Source of the DNA: Bradyrhizobium_A sp052115025
GTDB taxonomy: Bacteria > Pseudomonadota > Alphaproteobacteria > Rhizobiales > Xanthobacteraceae
Assembly (NCBI RefSeq): GCF_052115025.1
Contig: NZ_JBFRFW010000021.1
Coordinates: 58,585 to 122,584, forward strand
Length of the DNA: 64,000 nucleotides
Reading direction: 5' to 3'
The stretch's first letter is position 1. Each line of letters starts with the position of its first letter. This document shows, in pieces, positions 26,397 to 34,490 of the stretch. The position numbers and the translations under genes were made by a program. The notes under the pieces are model-generated. The model did no database searches. It saw nothing but the letters and a program-made list of their open reading frames with translations, and had not been told where the DNA came from.

Positions 26397-26828
26397 ATGA
26401 AGCGTGCAGTTGTTGTTGCCGGAGCCTTGGTGCTGGGGTTCTCGGCGGTCGCGGCCCAGGATCCGATCGCGGCCCGCAAGGCCCTGATGAAGGAGACGGG
26501 CAAGCAGGCCGGCGCCGGCGCGGCGATGCTGCGCGGTGAGGCACCGTTCGATCTCACCAAGGCCAAGGCGATCTTCGTCGCCTTCCAGGATGCGGCGTCC
26601 AAGGCGCCGGCGCTGTTTCCCGATACCTCCAAGGAAGGCGGCGAGACTGCGGCGCTGCCGAAGGTCTGGGAGAGCAAGGCGGACTTCGACGCCAAGTTCG
26701 CCAAGCTCGGCACGGACGCCAAGGCCGGCGAGGCGAGCGTGACCGATCTCGACAGCTTCAAGGTCGCGTTTTCCGGAGCAACCAAGAATTGCGGCGGCTG
26801 CCACGAGCTCTATCGCGTCAAGAAGTGA
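26397..26828 (+). CDS. cytochrome c'/c556-type monohaem cytochrome
   Basis: This 143-residue secreted protein has a signal peptide (MKRAVVVAGALVLGFSAVAA, cleavage near residue 20) and a single haem site CGGCH at residues 132-136, only seven residues from the C-terminus. That placement and the helical composition are typical of cytochrome c' and c556 four-helix bundles in the periplasm. The ATG at 26397 is preceded by AGAGGAG at 26384-26390. It follows the CoxL-like gene by about 100 bases on the same strand and ends at a clear terminator, so both may share a transcript. Whether it takes electrons from that enzyme is only a guess. Confidence 0.9.
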   Translation: MKRAVVVAGALVLGFSAVAAQDPIAARKALMKETGKQAGAGAAMLRGEAPFDLTKAKAIFVAFQDAASKAPALFPDTSKEGGETAALPKVWESKADFDAKFAKLGTDAKAGEASVTDLDSFKVAFSGATKNCGGCHELYRVKK

Positions 26829-26874
26829 GGCCGCGACCGCGTCGTCGGCTCCCCGACAGCCGCACAAACGAGAG

Positions 26875-26902
26875 GGCGAGGCCGGCAGGCCTCGCCTTTT
26901 TT
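26875..26902 (+). terminator. Rho-independent terminator after the cytochrome c' gene
   Basis: A 9-bp perfect stem (GGCGAGGCC at 26875-26883 with GGCCTCGCC at 26888-26896), GGCA loop, and a run of six T at 26897-26902. It lies about 50 bases after the stop of the plus-strand cytochrome gene and marks the end of that unit. Confidence 0.9.
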
Positions 26903-26923
26903 GCTGACTTTGTTGGATGACCG

Positions 26924-27361
26924 CTACTTCGTCACCTGGCCGCGGATTTCGCCGCCGGGGTTCGCCGCGGTGTGCACGTTGACATAGTACTTGCCCGCCA
27001 GCAGATCGGCGGCCTGGGCGTCGGTCAGGGTCGCCGACCCCTCCGTGCCGCTGGCGCTGTTGGGGATCGGCACCGCGACGCCGCTGTTCTTGCCGGCTTC
27101 GGCCGGGCCATGGAAATGAGCCGTGGTCGCCGGGCCTGACAGGCCGGAATAGCTCAGCTTCCAGCTCAGGGTCTTGGAGGCGGTGTCATAGGTGATGTCG
27201 GCGGAGCCGGTGCCCTTGCTGGTGGTGGCGGGCACCTCGGCGCTGCCGCTGAGCGCGGCCTTCATCGCGACCTTGTCCGCGCGCGCGGGGCCCGCGGCCA
27301 GCATCAGGACGGCGGTGGTGGCGGCAAGGATGCGGGACATTCCTCTCACGGCATGGATCAT
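26924..27361 (-). CDS. CHRD domain secreted protein
   Basis: This 145-residue protein has a signal peptide (ILAATTAVLMLAAGPARA, cleavage near residue 29) and one CHRD domain. Landmarks are LSGSAEVPATTSKGTG, AHFHGPA and YYVNVHTAANPGGEIRGQV at the C-terminus. The CHRD fold occurs in chordin and in many bacterial periplasmic proteins whose function is not established. The ATG at 27361 starts the signal peptide; the frame is open to 27493 without good coding character. It converges on the cytochrome c' gene and is divergent from a dihaem cytochrome gene. Confidence 0.85.
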   Translation of the reverse strand: MIHAVRGMSRILAATTAVLMLAAGPARADKVAMKAALSGSAEVPATTSKGTGSADITYDTASKTLSWKLSYSGLSGPATTAHFHGPAEAGKNSGVAVPIPNSASGTEGSATLTDAQAADLLAGKYYVNVHTAANPGGEIRGQVTK

Positions 27362-27529
27362 GGTGCTCTCCCTCTGTTCGATTTGAACGGTTTCGGTCGC
27401 ACGGAATACATGCTCTCCTCGCATGGTCTCCGTTCTGGTCAGGGTGGCCGTAGCAGCAGGCGCGGCGCACAGCCTAAAACCTGATCGAACCATCGACGAT
27501 GCGATTTATTCCTGCGGGCAGGTTCCAAG

Positions 27530-28459
27530 ATGCGAAAATTGCTGATTTTCATCGTCATCGTCGCGGTGGCGGGCTGTGGTGTGTTCTGGTCGGTCACCAG
27601 CCCGGCCGTTGTGCCGGCGAGCATGCTGTCCGCCCGCGCGCCGGATGTCGCCAACGGCCAGACAACCTTCAATGCCGGGGGATGTTCCGCCTGCCATGCG
27701 ACGCCTGACCAGCCGGACCGCCTGCGGCTCGGCGGCGGCCTCGCCATTCCGTCCCCGTTCGGCACCTTCTATGCGCCCAACATCTCGCCGGATCCCGACG
27801 ACGGCATCGGCCGCTGGAGCGAAGCGGATTTCGTCACCGCCGTGCTGAAAGGCACCTCGCCGCAGGGGGCGCACTATTTCCCGGCCTTCCCCTATGCGTC
27901 CTATCAGAAGGCCAGGGCGGAGGATGTGCGCGACCTGTTTGCGTACCTGAAGACCCTGCCGCCGGTGCGCGGCCGCATCCGCGACCATGCGCTGCACTTT
28001 CCGTTCAACATCCGCCGCCTGGTCGGCGGCTGGAAATTCCTCTTCCTCGATGACAAGCCGTTCACGCCGGATCCCTCGCAGTCGGCGGAATGGAATCGGG
28101 GCGCGTACCTCGTCAACGGGCTCGGCCATTGCGCCGAGTGCCACAGTCCCCGCAACGCCCTTGGCGGCATCGTCGCGGCGCAGCGCTTCGCCGGCGGCCC
28201 TGATCCGGAGGGCAAGGGCTGGGTGCCGAACATCACGCAGAAGGGGCTTTCCGACTGGTCGGTGAAAGCGATCGCCTATTTCCTCGAGACCGGCGACACG
28301 CCGGACGGCGACTCGGCCGGCGGCTCGATGACACGGGTGATCCGCAACATGGCGCAGCTCGGCGAGGCGGATCGTATGGCGATGGCGGTGTATCTCAAAT
28401 CGCTGCCGGCGGTCGAAGGGCCGCCGCGGCCGAAGACCATCGGCGAGCACGCGCACTGA
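27530..28459 (+). CDS. dihaem cytochrome c
   Basis: This 309-residue protein has an N-terminal hydrophobic segment (residues 3-23) that could be a membrane anchor or, given Cys16, a lipoprotein signal. Two haem sites are present, CSACH at residues 52-56 and CAECH at 201-205. SPFGTFYAPNISPDPDDGIG resembles the cytochrome subunits of alcohol and aldehyde dehydrogenases, where such proteins pass electrons to the respiratory chain. No dehydrogenase partner is adjacent; the CoxL-like gene lies 1.2 kb upstream. ATG at 27530. Confidence 0.88.
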   Translation: MRKLLIFIVIVAVAGCGVFWSVTSPAVVPASMLSARAPDVANGQTTFNAGGCSACHATPDQPDRLRLGGGLAIPSPFGTFYAPNISPDPDDGIGRWSEADFVTAVLKGTSPQGAHYFPAFPYASYQKARAEDVRDLFAYLKTLPPVRGRIRDHALHFPFNIRRLVGGWKFLFLDDKPFTPDPSQSAEWNRGAYLVNGLGHCAECHSPRNALGGIVAAQRFAGGPDPEGKGWVPNITQKGLSDWSVKAIAYFLETGDTPDGDSAGGSMTRVIRNMAQLGEADRMAMAVYLKSLPAVEGPPRPKTIGEHAH

Positions 28460-28513
28460 CGAGGCTTGCGCGGGCCGGCCTGCCCGGCACGCGCGTGATG
28501 CGGCCTGGACAAG

Positions 28514-28545
28514 AAAAAACCTCCGGCGGGGCATCGCCGGAGGTT
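28514..28545 (-). terminator. Rho-independent terminator of the porin gene
   Basis: An 11-bp perfect stem (AACCTCCGGCG at 28518-28528 with CGCCGGAGGTT at 28535-28545) with a six-base loop. On the minus strand it is followed by a T run (A tract 28514-28519 on the plus strand). It sits 46 bases after the porin stop. Confidence 0.9.
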
Positions 28546-28590
28546 CCTGGAGGTTTAAGCTAGATGGTTTCTCCTTTTCGTTGTTGACGA

Positions 28591-30120
28591 TCAGAAGCTG
28601 CGGAGAATCTGAACCGAGCCGTTGTAGAGGTTCTGGTTCTTCAGCTCGAAGGTGTTGCCGGCGGCAACGCCGGGGACGCCGGTGCCGACGGTGTACAGGC
28701 CGTTCTGGTTCTGGATCAGGCGGCTGTAGGTGAATTCAGCCGACAGCGTCAGGTTCTGGACGGGGGTCCAGGCCGTACGCGTACCAACCTGGGCAATCGC
28801 GAAGTTGAAGTTGCCGGTGTTGGTGCCGTTGAACGAACCTGCGCCCAGGAAGCCCGTGCCGTTCGCCGCGGCGAGCAGCGCCGCGTTGCCGGCCGAGCCG
28901 TAGTTGATCGCGGTGTACGAACCGAACAGCGAGGTGCGCCACGCCGGGGTCCAGTAGTGCTCGTAGTACGCGCTGACTTCCCAGGCCGAGGTCAGGTCGA
29001 TGCTCGAGCCGTTCGCGCCGTTGGTGCCCGAGTACACGCCGTCGAGCACATAGCCGAACGCCAGGCTGCCCGCGGTGCCGGCACCGGTGCCGACCTTGGC
29101 GAAGCGACCGCCGCCGGAGGTGTCGATCGTGCCGCCGAACACGTACTTGGCCGCGCCCTTGGCGTAGCTCGCCTCAACCTTCAAGCTGTCGCCCGCGCCG
29201 GTCGGCAGGTTCTTCAGCTCGAAAGCGCCGGTGAAGGCATAGCCCCAGGCCGACGACGGATGGCCGCTGTCGCTGTTGGAGCTGGTGTAGTAGGTGCCGT
29301 GAACTTCATGCGCGGCAGCGCCGAAGTGCAGCGAGCCCCAGGCCTGGTCGAGGCGCAGGTTGGCGACGATATCCGGCACGTGGTCGCCGGTCTGGGTGTT
29401 GCCCGTGAAGGTGTTGGACGACACGCCATACGCCTGGGTCGCGGCGCCGAACGGGCCGAGGAAGCCCGCGGTCGCGTTCACGACGCCGGCCGAGCGGTAG
29501 GGCTGGGCGTCTTCCAGCGAGATCGTCGCCGACACGCCGTTGCCGAACGAGGCGGTGTAGGCGATCTGCGGGATACCGGTGGTGTTGTTCGAGCCGCCGA
29601 GGAAGCCCGACGAGATCCACGGCTTGGCGAGTGCCCACTGCGGGTCGAACTGCGACACCGCCTTACCGAAGGTGAAGCCAGCGAACTGGATGAACAGGAA
29701 GTCGTTCTCGACGAAGCCGCCCGCGATGCTCTCACGGCCCTGCAGGAAGTCGAACTGCAGGTTGGCGTAGGTGCGGACCACGCCGTACTCGGTGGCGGTG
29801 CGGGTGTCGAGGAACAGGTTCAGACGCTCACGCGTCGTGAAGTAGTTGCGGTTGTAGGAGTTCGCGCCGCCGGCGCCGCCCTGCCAGAACGGAGCGTCGA
29901 AGGTGTTGCCGTTGAACGAGGTGTCCAAACGCAGCGCACCGCCGATGCGGATGCAGGTGTCGGTGCCCGGGATGTAGTAGAAGCCTGCGCCGTACAGCGA
30001 GCAGACCTTGACGTATTCGACGGCTTTCGCCTTGACCGGAAGATCGGCAGCCTGCGCGCCGCCGAGAGCGACGAGACCCGCCGCAGTACCGAGCACAAAG
30101 CTCTTCATGATGTTCGTCAA
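28591..30120 (-). CDS. outer-membrane porin, Porin_2 (Omp2b-like) family
   Basis: This 509-residue outer-membrane beta barrel has a signal peptide ending GGAQA before ADLPVKAKA. The Cys pair region YVKVCSLYGAGFYYIPGTDT with CIRIGG, and a C-terminal Phe, are typical of rhizobial Porin_2 proteins. It forms general diffusion channels. Two starts compete: a TTG at 30120 and an ATG at 30108. GGAGG at 30131-30127 lies 6 bases before the TTG but 18 before the ATG, so spacing supports the TTG. A strong terminator follows the gene. The long upstream region holds several inverted repeats. Confidence 0.92.
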   Translation of the reverse strand: MTNIMKSFVLGTAAGLVALGGAQAADLPVKAKAVEYVKVCSLYGAGFYYIPGTDTCIRIGGALRLDTSFNGNTFDAPFWQGGAGGANSYNRNYFTTRERLNLFLDTRTATEYGVVRTYANLQFDFLQGRESIAGGFVENDFLFIQFAGFTFGKAVSQFDPQWALAKPWISSGFLGGSNNTTGIPQIAYTASFGNGVSATISLEDAQPYRSAGVVNATAGFLGPFGAATQAYGVSSNTFTGNTQTGDHVPDIVANLRLDQAWGSLHFGAAAHEVHGTYYTSSNSDSGHPSSAWGYAFTGAFELKNLPTGAGDSLKVEASYAKGAAKYVFGGTIDTSGGGRFAKVGTGAGTAGSLAFGYVLDGVYSGTNGANGSSIDLTSAWEVSAYYEHYWTPAWRTSLFGSYTAINYGSAGNAALLAAANGTGFLGAGSFNGTNTGNFNFAIAQVGTRTAWTPVQNLTLSAEFTYSRLIQNQNGLYTVGTGVPGVAAGNTFELKNQNLYNGSVQILRSF

Positions 30121-30126
30121 AATAGA

Positions 30127-30131
30127 CCTCC
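30127..30131 (-). promoter_or_regulatory. ribosome binding site deciding the porin start
   Basis: On the minus strand GGAGG is followed by TCTATT and then TTG (30120-30118). The 6-base spacing to the TTG is optimal, while the in-frame ATG at 30108 would be 18 bases away. This is why the unusual start codon is preferred. Confidence 0.65.
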
Positions 30132-30625
30132 AAGTGTGTCAGGTGGGCCCGGTCCGTCCGGCCTTGACTCGGCCGGGCGGAGCAGCGCGCCCGCGAACCC
30201 GGCATGGCGCTTCGCGGACAACGCGACGCAACTGGGCGAAAGCCGCCAGACGGGACGACCTGAGGGAGCCCCCCTCCGTCGCCCCTGGATTGTTATGTAA
30301 CAGAAGCAAGTAATTCAAATATCAAACCAAGTTACATATTTTTATGCAGGAAAATGTGACATTCCTGCCACATTTGCTGCGGTGCATGGTCGAAATTTTC
30401 AAAAAAGCATGGAATTTCAGTAGCCTAGGAGCGCTTCAGTGCTTGTGTTGGTTATATTTCTTACTTACACTTCTTCACGTTCGCGTGAGATTCGTTGCGT
30501 TTCCGTCGGGGCCGATATGTCCTAGCGATGGAGCATTGCGCCGGACGCAGCTAAGCTCGCCAACAACAGGGGACGTCGAGCCAATCGGCGCCCATCGGGA
30601 GGTTTCACATGGCGGAGGGCGGGGT
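30132..30625. other. AT-rich divergent region between porin and MarR-type regulator
   Basis: About 494 bases with no credible gene. The stretch 30290-30500 is much more AT-rich than the rest of the window and contains nested inverted repeats, annotated separately. Further on, TCACG-TTCG-CGTGA forms a short hairpin at 30475-30488. An open frame from 30344 runs into the regulator, but its N-terminal 94 codons do not look coding. Promoters for both genes must lie here. Confidence 0.5.
30291..30373. promoter_or_regulatory. cluster of inverted repeats, candidate operator region
   Basis: TGTTA-TG-TAACA at 30291-30302 is a compact palindrome. ATGTAAC (30295-30301) is repeated inverted as GTTACAT at 30331-30337. 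GCAGGAA (30346-30352) pairs with TTCCTGC (30362-30368), and ATGTG (30354-30358) with CACAT (30369-30373). These lie between the divergent porin and MarR-type genes, so autoregulation by the MarR protein or porin regulation is plausible but unproven. Confidence 0.45.
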
Positions 30626-31231
30626 ATGTCGACGCGGAGAGGCGCGCAAGGGGCGAGGCTGACGTCTCTGGCCGCGAGCAAGGGGGCCGCTGCCAAGGGC
30701 ACGGCCAAGACGGCGCGATCCGGCGCGACCAAGCCGGCCAAGGACCGCGTGCCTCTGATCGCCAGCCCTGAATACAAGATCTTCCGCCAGATCGTCTGGG
30801 ATCTCGTGGCGATCAACAACAACCTCGAGGACATGCGCCGGCGCTGGGCCAAGAAGTTCGGCGTCACCGGGCCGCAGTGGATGATCATGATGGCGATCAA
30901 CGACCTGGATCAGGGGCGGGGCGTCTCGGTCGGCGAGGTCTCGGCGAAAATCCAGGCGGTGTCGACCTTCGTGACGACGCAGACCAAGCTGCTCGAGCAG
31001 CGCGGTCTGCTCAAGCGCGTCACCTCGACGGATGACGCCCGCGTCGTGCTGATGTCGCTGTCCGATCGGGCGTGGAGCGAGATCTCCAGCTATTTCAGCC
31101 GCTGGGGCGAATTCCACGATTTCATCTTCGGCGATCTGGACGCCGCGGCGCTGCACCAGTTGCAGCACCAGATGGAGGATCTCAAGAAACGTACCGACAC
31201 GGTGTGTCGCCGCGTCAGCGAGGAGAGCTGA
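30626..31231 (+). CDS. MarR-family winged-helix transcriptional regulator
   Basis: This 201-residue protein has a basic, Ala/Lys-rich N-terminal tail of about 45 residues, then a winged-helix domain. TGPQWMIMMAINDL and VSVGEVSAKIQAVSTFVTTQTKLLEQRGLLKR form the DNA-binding part, and STDDARVVLMSLSDRAW is the wing and following helix. MarR proteins dimerise and often repress divergent or own promoters. The ATG at 30626 follows a purine-rich GGAGGGCGGGG; the open frame from 30344 is not credible. It is divergent from the porin across a repeat-rich region. Confidence 0.88.
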   Translation: MSTRRGAQGARLTSLAASKGAAAKGTAKTARSGATKPAKDRVPLIASPEYKIFRQIVWDLVAINNNLEDMRRRWAKKFGVTGPQWMIMMAINDLDQGRGVSVGEVSAKIQAVSTFVTTQTKLLEQRGLLKRVTSTDDARVVLMSLSDRAWSEISSYFSRWGEFHDFIFGDLDAAALHQLQHQMEDLKKRTDTVCRRVSEES

Positions 31232-31338
31232 GCGCCGCACGGGATGGGGCTGACGGCATCGGCTTCGCCGGGTGATGGTTGCCGGCGCGACGACGGCCGT
31301 GCTCCCGCAATCCGCCGCATCGTCGCGCCCGTCCGTTC

Positions 31339-32298
31339 ATGCAGATCGTCAAGGCCGTTTCGCTCAAGATCACCAGCACGCTGATGTTCGCCCTGATGGG
31401 CGCGCAGGTGCGCTTCCTCGGCGGCAGCTATCCGGTCGGCGAGGTCGCGTTCTGCCGGGCGCTGTTCGCGCTGCTGCCGATCCTTCTCGTGTTCGCCTGG
31501 CGCGGCGAACTGCGCGGCGCGCTGCACACCAGCCGGCCGCTCGACCACGTGCTGCGCGGCATGTTCAGCATCGTCGGCACGTTCTGCACCTTCGGCGCGC
31601 TGGCGCGGCTGCCGCTCGCCGATTTCACCGCCATCGCCTTTCTCGCCCCGCTGATCACCGTGGTCCTCGCCGCGCTGTTCCTGAAGGAGCATGTCCGCGC
31701 CTATCGCTGGAGCGCGGTGGCGGCCGGCTTCGGCGGGGTGGTGCTGATGCTGCTGCCCTATCTCGGCAGCCGCGTGGAATTGACGACGTCGCTGCTGATC
31801 GGCCTCGGCTTCGCGCTCACCAATGCCTTCACCTCGGGCAGCGCGACCATCCAGATCCGGCGGCTGACCGCGACCGAGAGCACCGCCTCCATCGTGGTGT
31901 TCATGACGCTGCTGGTCATGCTGGTGTCGCTGCTCACGGTGTTCGCCGGCTGGCGCTGGCCGGAGCGTCCGATCGAGGCGGTGGCGCTCGTCGGCGTCGG
32001 CTTCGCCGGCGGCCTCGGCCAGATCTTCTTCACCGACAGCTACCGCTACGCGCCGGCCTCGTTCCTGGCGCCGTTCGACTACACCGCCATGTTGTGGGCG
32101 TTCATGTTCGGCTACCTGTTCTTCGCCGAGGTGCCGACGCACGAGGTGGTGGCGGGCGCCGCCATCGTCTCCGGCGCCGGCATCTTCGTCATCCTGCGCG
32201 AACGCTATCTCGGCCTGCAGCGGCTGCGCGCCATGACGGTCGCCCCGCTTGCCGACGAGGCCGACGTCGAGGCGGCGGAGCCGGCCAGGCGCTCGTGA
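31339..32298 (+). CDS. EamA/DMT-family transporter
   Basis: This 319-residue inner-membrane protein has about ten hydrophobic segments arranged as two EamA repeats (roughly residues 5-135 and 145-285). RALFALLPILLVF and FTAIAFLAPLITVVLAALFLKE mark the first repeat and SYRYAPASFLAPFDYTAMLWA the second. Members export amino acids or other metabolites. The start ATG at 31339 gives a normal N-terminus. It is co-directional with the MarR-type gene 108 bases upstream and could be its target. Substrate unknown. Confidence 0.88.
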   Translation: MQIVKAVSLKITSTLMFALMGAQVRFLGGSYPVGEVAFCRALFALLPILLVFAWRGELRGALHTSRPLDHVLRGMFSIVGTFCTFGALARLPLADFTAIAFLAPLITVVLAALFLKEHVRAYRWSAVAAGFGGVVLMLLPYLGSRVELTTSLLIGLGFALTNAFTSGSATIQIRRLTATESTASIVVFMTLLVMLVSLLTVFAGWRWPERPIEAVALVGVGFAGGLGQIFFTDSYRYAPASFLAPFDYTAMLWAFMFGYLFFAEVPTHEVVAGAAIVSGAGIFVILRERYLGLQRLRAMTVAPLADEADVEAAEPARRS

Positions 32299-32334
32299 GC
32301 CGCCGGCGGTGGTCGCTCGGCGGCCTAGGGCCGG

Positions 32335-32571
32335 TCAGAACGCCTTGAAGGTGATGATGGTGTAGGTGTCCTGGATGCCCGGCAGCACCTGCACCTTCTC
32401 GTTGACGAAGTGGCCGATGTCGATGTCCTTGTCGACATAGAACTTCACCAGCAGGTCGTAGTCGCCGGCGGTCGAGTAGATCTCGGACGCGATCTCGGCT
32501 TCCGCCAGCGCGTTGGCGACCGTGTAGGACTGGCCCAGCTTGCATTTGATTTGAACGAAAAAGGGGATCAT
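32335..32571 (-). CDS. stand-alone Lrp/AsnC ligand-binding domain protein
   Basis: This 78-residue protein matches only the C-terminal effector-binding (RAM) domain of Lrp/AsnC regulators: a beta-alpha-beta fold with STAGDYDLLVKFYV and VLPGIQDTYTIITFKAF. It has no helix-turn-helix. Proteins of this kind are found as separate genes and are thought to bind amino acids or to pair with full-length Lrp proteins. ATG at 32571. It converges on the EamA gene (stop to stop 36 bases) and is divergent from thiD. Confidence 0.88.
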   Translation of the reverse strand: MIPFFVQIKCKLGQSYTVANALAEAEIASEIYSTAGDYDLLVKFYVDKDIDIGHFVNEKVQVLPGIQDTYTIITFKAF

Positions 32572-32781
32572 GTCCGGTCTCTCCAGCGTGGCGGTTTGGG
32601 CCGCACTATAGCGTTTTCGCGCCTCGGGGATACCCGGTCTGGAGCAGGAAAACGTGCAAAAACAACAGAATGAGGGGCGTTTCCGGCAGGGCGGTTGCCG
32701 CCGCCGCACGGCTGCGGCCGATCGCCCCCTGCGGCTGTGCAAGGGTCGCATGGGCGCAGGTTTTGTGGCAGGTGTTGCGCC

Positions 32782-33615
32782 ATGACCACGCCCATCGCAC
32801 TCACCATCGCCGGCTCCGACTCCAGCGGCGGCGCCGGCATCCAGGCCGACCTCAAGAGCTTCGCCGCCTGCGGCGTCTACGGCGCTTCGGTGATCACGGC
32901 GCTGACGGCGCAGAACACCCGCGGCGTCACCGCGATCCATGCGGTGCCGGCCGATTTCGTCACCGCGCAGATCGACGCGGTGTTCAGCGATCTCGATGTC
33001 GAGGCGGTCAAGATCGGCATGGTGGCGCAGCGCGATGTCATCGAGGCGATCATCGCCGGTCTCGCGCGCTGGTCGCCGCGCCACGTCGTGCTCGATCCGG
33101 TGATGATCGCGACCTCCGGCGATCGTCTGCTGCAGGAAGATGCGATCGCGCGGCTGTGCGGCGGGCTCATTCCGCAGGCGCACCTGATCACGCCGAACCT
33201 GCCGGAGGCCGCGGCGCTGCTGGGATGCGCGATGGCGCGGAACGAGGCGGAGATCGAGCGGCAGGGGCGGGCGCTGCTCGCGCTCGGCTGTCCGGCGGTG
33301 CTGATCAAGGGCGGACACGGCACCGGCGCCGAGAGCACAGACTACCTGATCGATGCGAGCGGCACCACGCGCCTTGCGGCGCCGCGCATCGCGACGCGCA
33401 ACACCCACGGCACCGGCTGCTCGCTGTCGTCGGCGATCGCGGCCGGCCTCGCCCGCGGCGAGGATCGTCTCACCGCCGTGCGCCGCGCCAAGGACTACAT
33501 CACCGCGGCGATCGCCGCTGCCGATCAGCTCACGGTCGGACGCGGATCAGGGCCGGTGCATCACTTCCATGCCTTCACGCATGTCGATGGCCGCAGCCCG
33601 CGCAAGCCGTCCTGA
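32782..33615 (+). CDS. thiD: hydroxymethylpyrimidine/phosphomethylpyrimidine kinase
   Basis: This 277-residue ribokinase-fold enzyme phosphorylates HMP and HMP-phosphate in thiamine synthesis. The start TIAGSDSSGGAGIQADLKSF is diagnostic, as is LDPVMIATSGDRLL. LITPNLPEA and GTGCSLSSAIAAGLARGE, with the anion hole and catalytic Asp region, follow. The ATG at 32782 is chosen; the frame is open from 32695. I looked for a TPP riboswitch upstream and found none. The gene stands alone, without thiE or thiG nearby. Confidence 0.95.
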   Translation: MTTPIALTIAGSDSSGGAGIQADLKSFAACGVYGASVITALTAQNTRGVTAIHAVPADFVTAQIDAVFSDLDVEAVKIGMVAQRDVIEAIIAGLARWSPRHVVLDPVMIATSGDRLLQEDAIARLCGGLIPQAHLITPNLPEAAALLGCAMARNEAEIERQGRALLALGCPAVLIKGGHGTGAESTDYLIDASGTTRLAAPRIATRNTHGTGCSLSSAIAAGLARGEDRLTAVRRAKDYITAAIAAADQLTVGRGSGPVHHFHAFTHVDGRSPRKPS

Positions 33616-33679
33616 GCAAGCTCGACTGTACGCGTCCCGAACACGCCCGCCTCGACTTGCGAACATGTCAGTGTGCTGA

Positions 33680-33697
33680 CTGTCGTGTGACTGTCGC
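33680..33697 (+). promoter_or_regulatory. Pho-box-like direct repeat upstream of pmtA
   Basis: CTGTCGT (33680-33686), GTGA, CTGTCGC (33691-33697): two 7-base half sites 11 bases apart, close to the PhoB pattern CTGTCAT-N4-CTGTCAC. CTATGC about 10 bases further could serve as the -10 element. It lies 64 bases before the pmtA ATG. Confidence 0.6.
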
Positions 33698-33761
33698 AGT
33701 CCGTTGCTATGCGGATTCCACAGGTTGCTGACACGATTCCAACAGCCGGCGCGGACAGGGC

Positions 33762-34421
33762 ATGACCTCCACCGACCTCAACAAGACCATCGTTGAAACT
33801 GCGTACAGCCGCTGGGCGCCGATCTACGACGCTGTTTGCGGCCCGGTGATGCTGCAGGGACGACGAGCCGCGGCCGCGGCCGCGCGCGCGGTCGGCGGCA
33901 AGATTCTCGAGGTCGGCGTCGGAACCGGACTGTCGTTCGACGACTACGACGCGCGCACCGAAATCACCGGCATCGACCTGTGCGAGCCGATGCTGGCGAA
34001 GGCCCGCGCCAAGATGGCGAGCGGACGCTATCCTCACGTCAAGGCGGTGCACCTGATGGATGCGCACCAGATGGCGTTCGCGGACGAGACCTTCGATTGC
34101 GTCGTCGCGCAGTTTGTCATCACGCTCGTCGCCAATCCCGAACAGGTGCTGTCCGAGTGCCGCCGCGTGGTGAAGCCGGGTGGCCGCATCATCCTGGTCA
34201 ATCATCTCTATTCCGAACGCGGCGTCGCCGCCGCGGTCGAGCGCTGGGCCGCGGAGAAGACCCGCGGGCTCGGCCTGCGGCCGGAGTTTCCGTTCGCCCG
34301 GCTGCAGGCCTGGGCAAATGCCAACAACGAAGCCATTTTGGTCGAACGCCGCAAGGTTGCGCTCGGCATCTACACGCTGGTGTGTTTCGAGCGGACGATG
34401 GCGCAGCAGGTCGCGGCGTGA
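33762..34421 (+). CDS. pmtA: phosphatidylethanolamine N-methyltransferase (Rhodobacter-type PmtA)
   Basis: This 219-residue soluble SAM-dependent methyltransferase would convert phosphatidylethanolamine stepwise to phosphatidylcholine at the inner membrane. AYSRWAPIYDAVCGPVML near the N-terminus and the SAM motif LEVGVGTGLS fit the Rhodobacter-type enzymes, as does the later VVKPGGRIILVNHLYSE. ATG at 33762. It is preceded by a Pho-box-like repeat and followed, 70 bases on, by the PlcP-like gene, whose family degrades phosphatidylcholine. Ubiquinone methyltransferase-like proteins share the fold, but the N-terminal motif favours PmtA. Confidence 0.85.
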   Translation: MTSTDLNKTIVETAYSRWAPIYDAVCGPVMLQGRRAAAAAARAVGGKILEVGVGTGLSFDDYDARTEITGIDLCEPMLAKARAKMASGRYPHVKAVHLMDAHQMAFADETFDCVVAQFVITLVANPEQVLSECRRVVKPGGRIILVNHLYSERGVAAAVERWAAEKTRGLGLRPEFPFARLQAWANANNEAILVERRKVALGIYTLVCFERTMAQQVAA

Positions 34422-34434
34422 TCCGGCGCTCTCT

Positions 34435-34452
34435 GTGTCATTTTACTGTCAC
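34435..34452 (+). promoter_or_regulatory. Pho-box-like direct repeat upstream of plcP-agt
   Basis: GTGTCAT (34435-34441), TTTA, CTGTCAC (34446-34452): half sites 11 bases apart, differing from CTGTCAT-N4-CTGTCAC at one half-site position. With the usual Pho promoter geometry transcription would begin near 34474. That favours the ATG at 34491 over the one at 34476. Confidence 0.75.
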
Positions 34453-34490
34453 TTGAATCTGATAGCGCCTCGCGCATGGGACGTGACGTT

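Noticed and set aside
23915..26785. A 956-codon minus-strand frame antisense to the CoxL-like gene
   Set aside because: It is a codon-bias shadow: the plus-strand frame carries the family motifs, whereas this one has only Arg/Ala/Gly/His-rich low-complexity sequence.
32640..32781. Possible TPP riboswitch before thiD
   Set aside because: The conserved CUGAGA and the ACCUGAUC-type segments are absent from this stretch.
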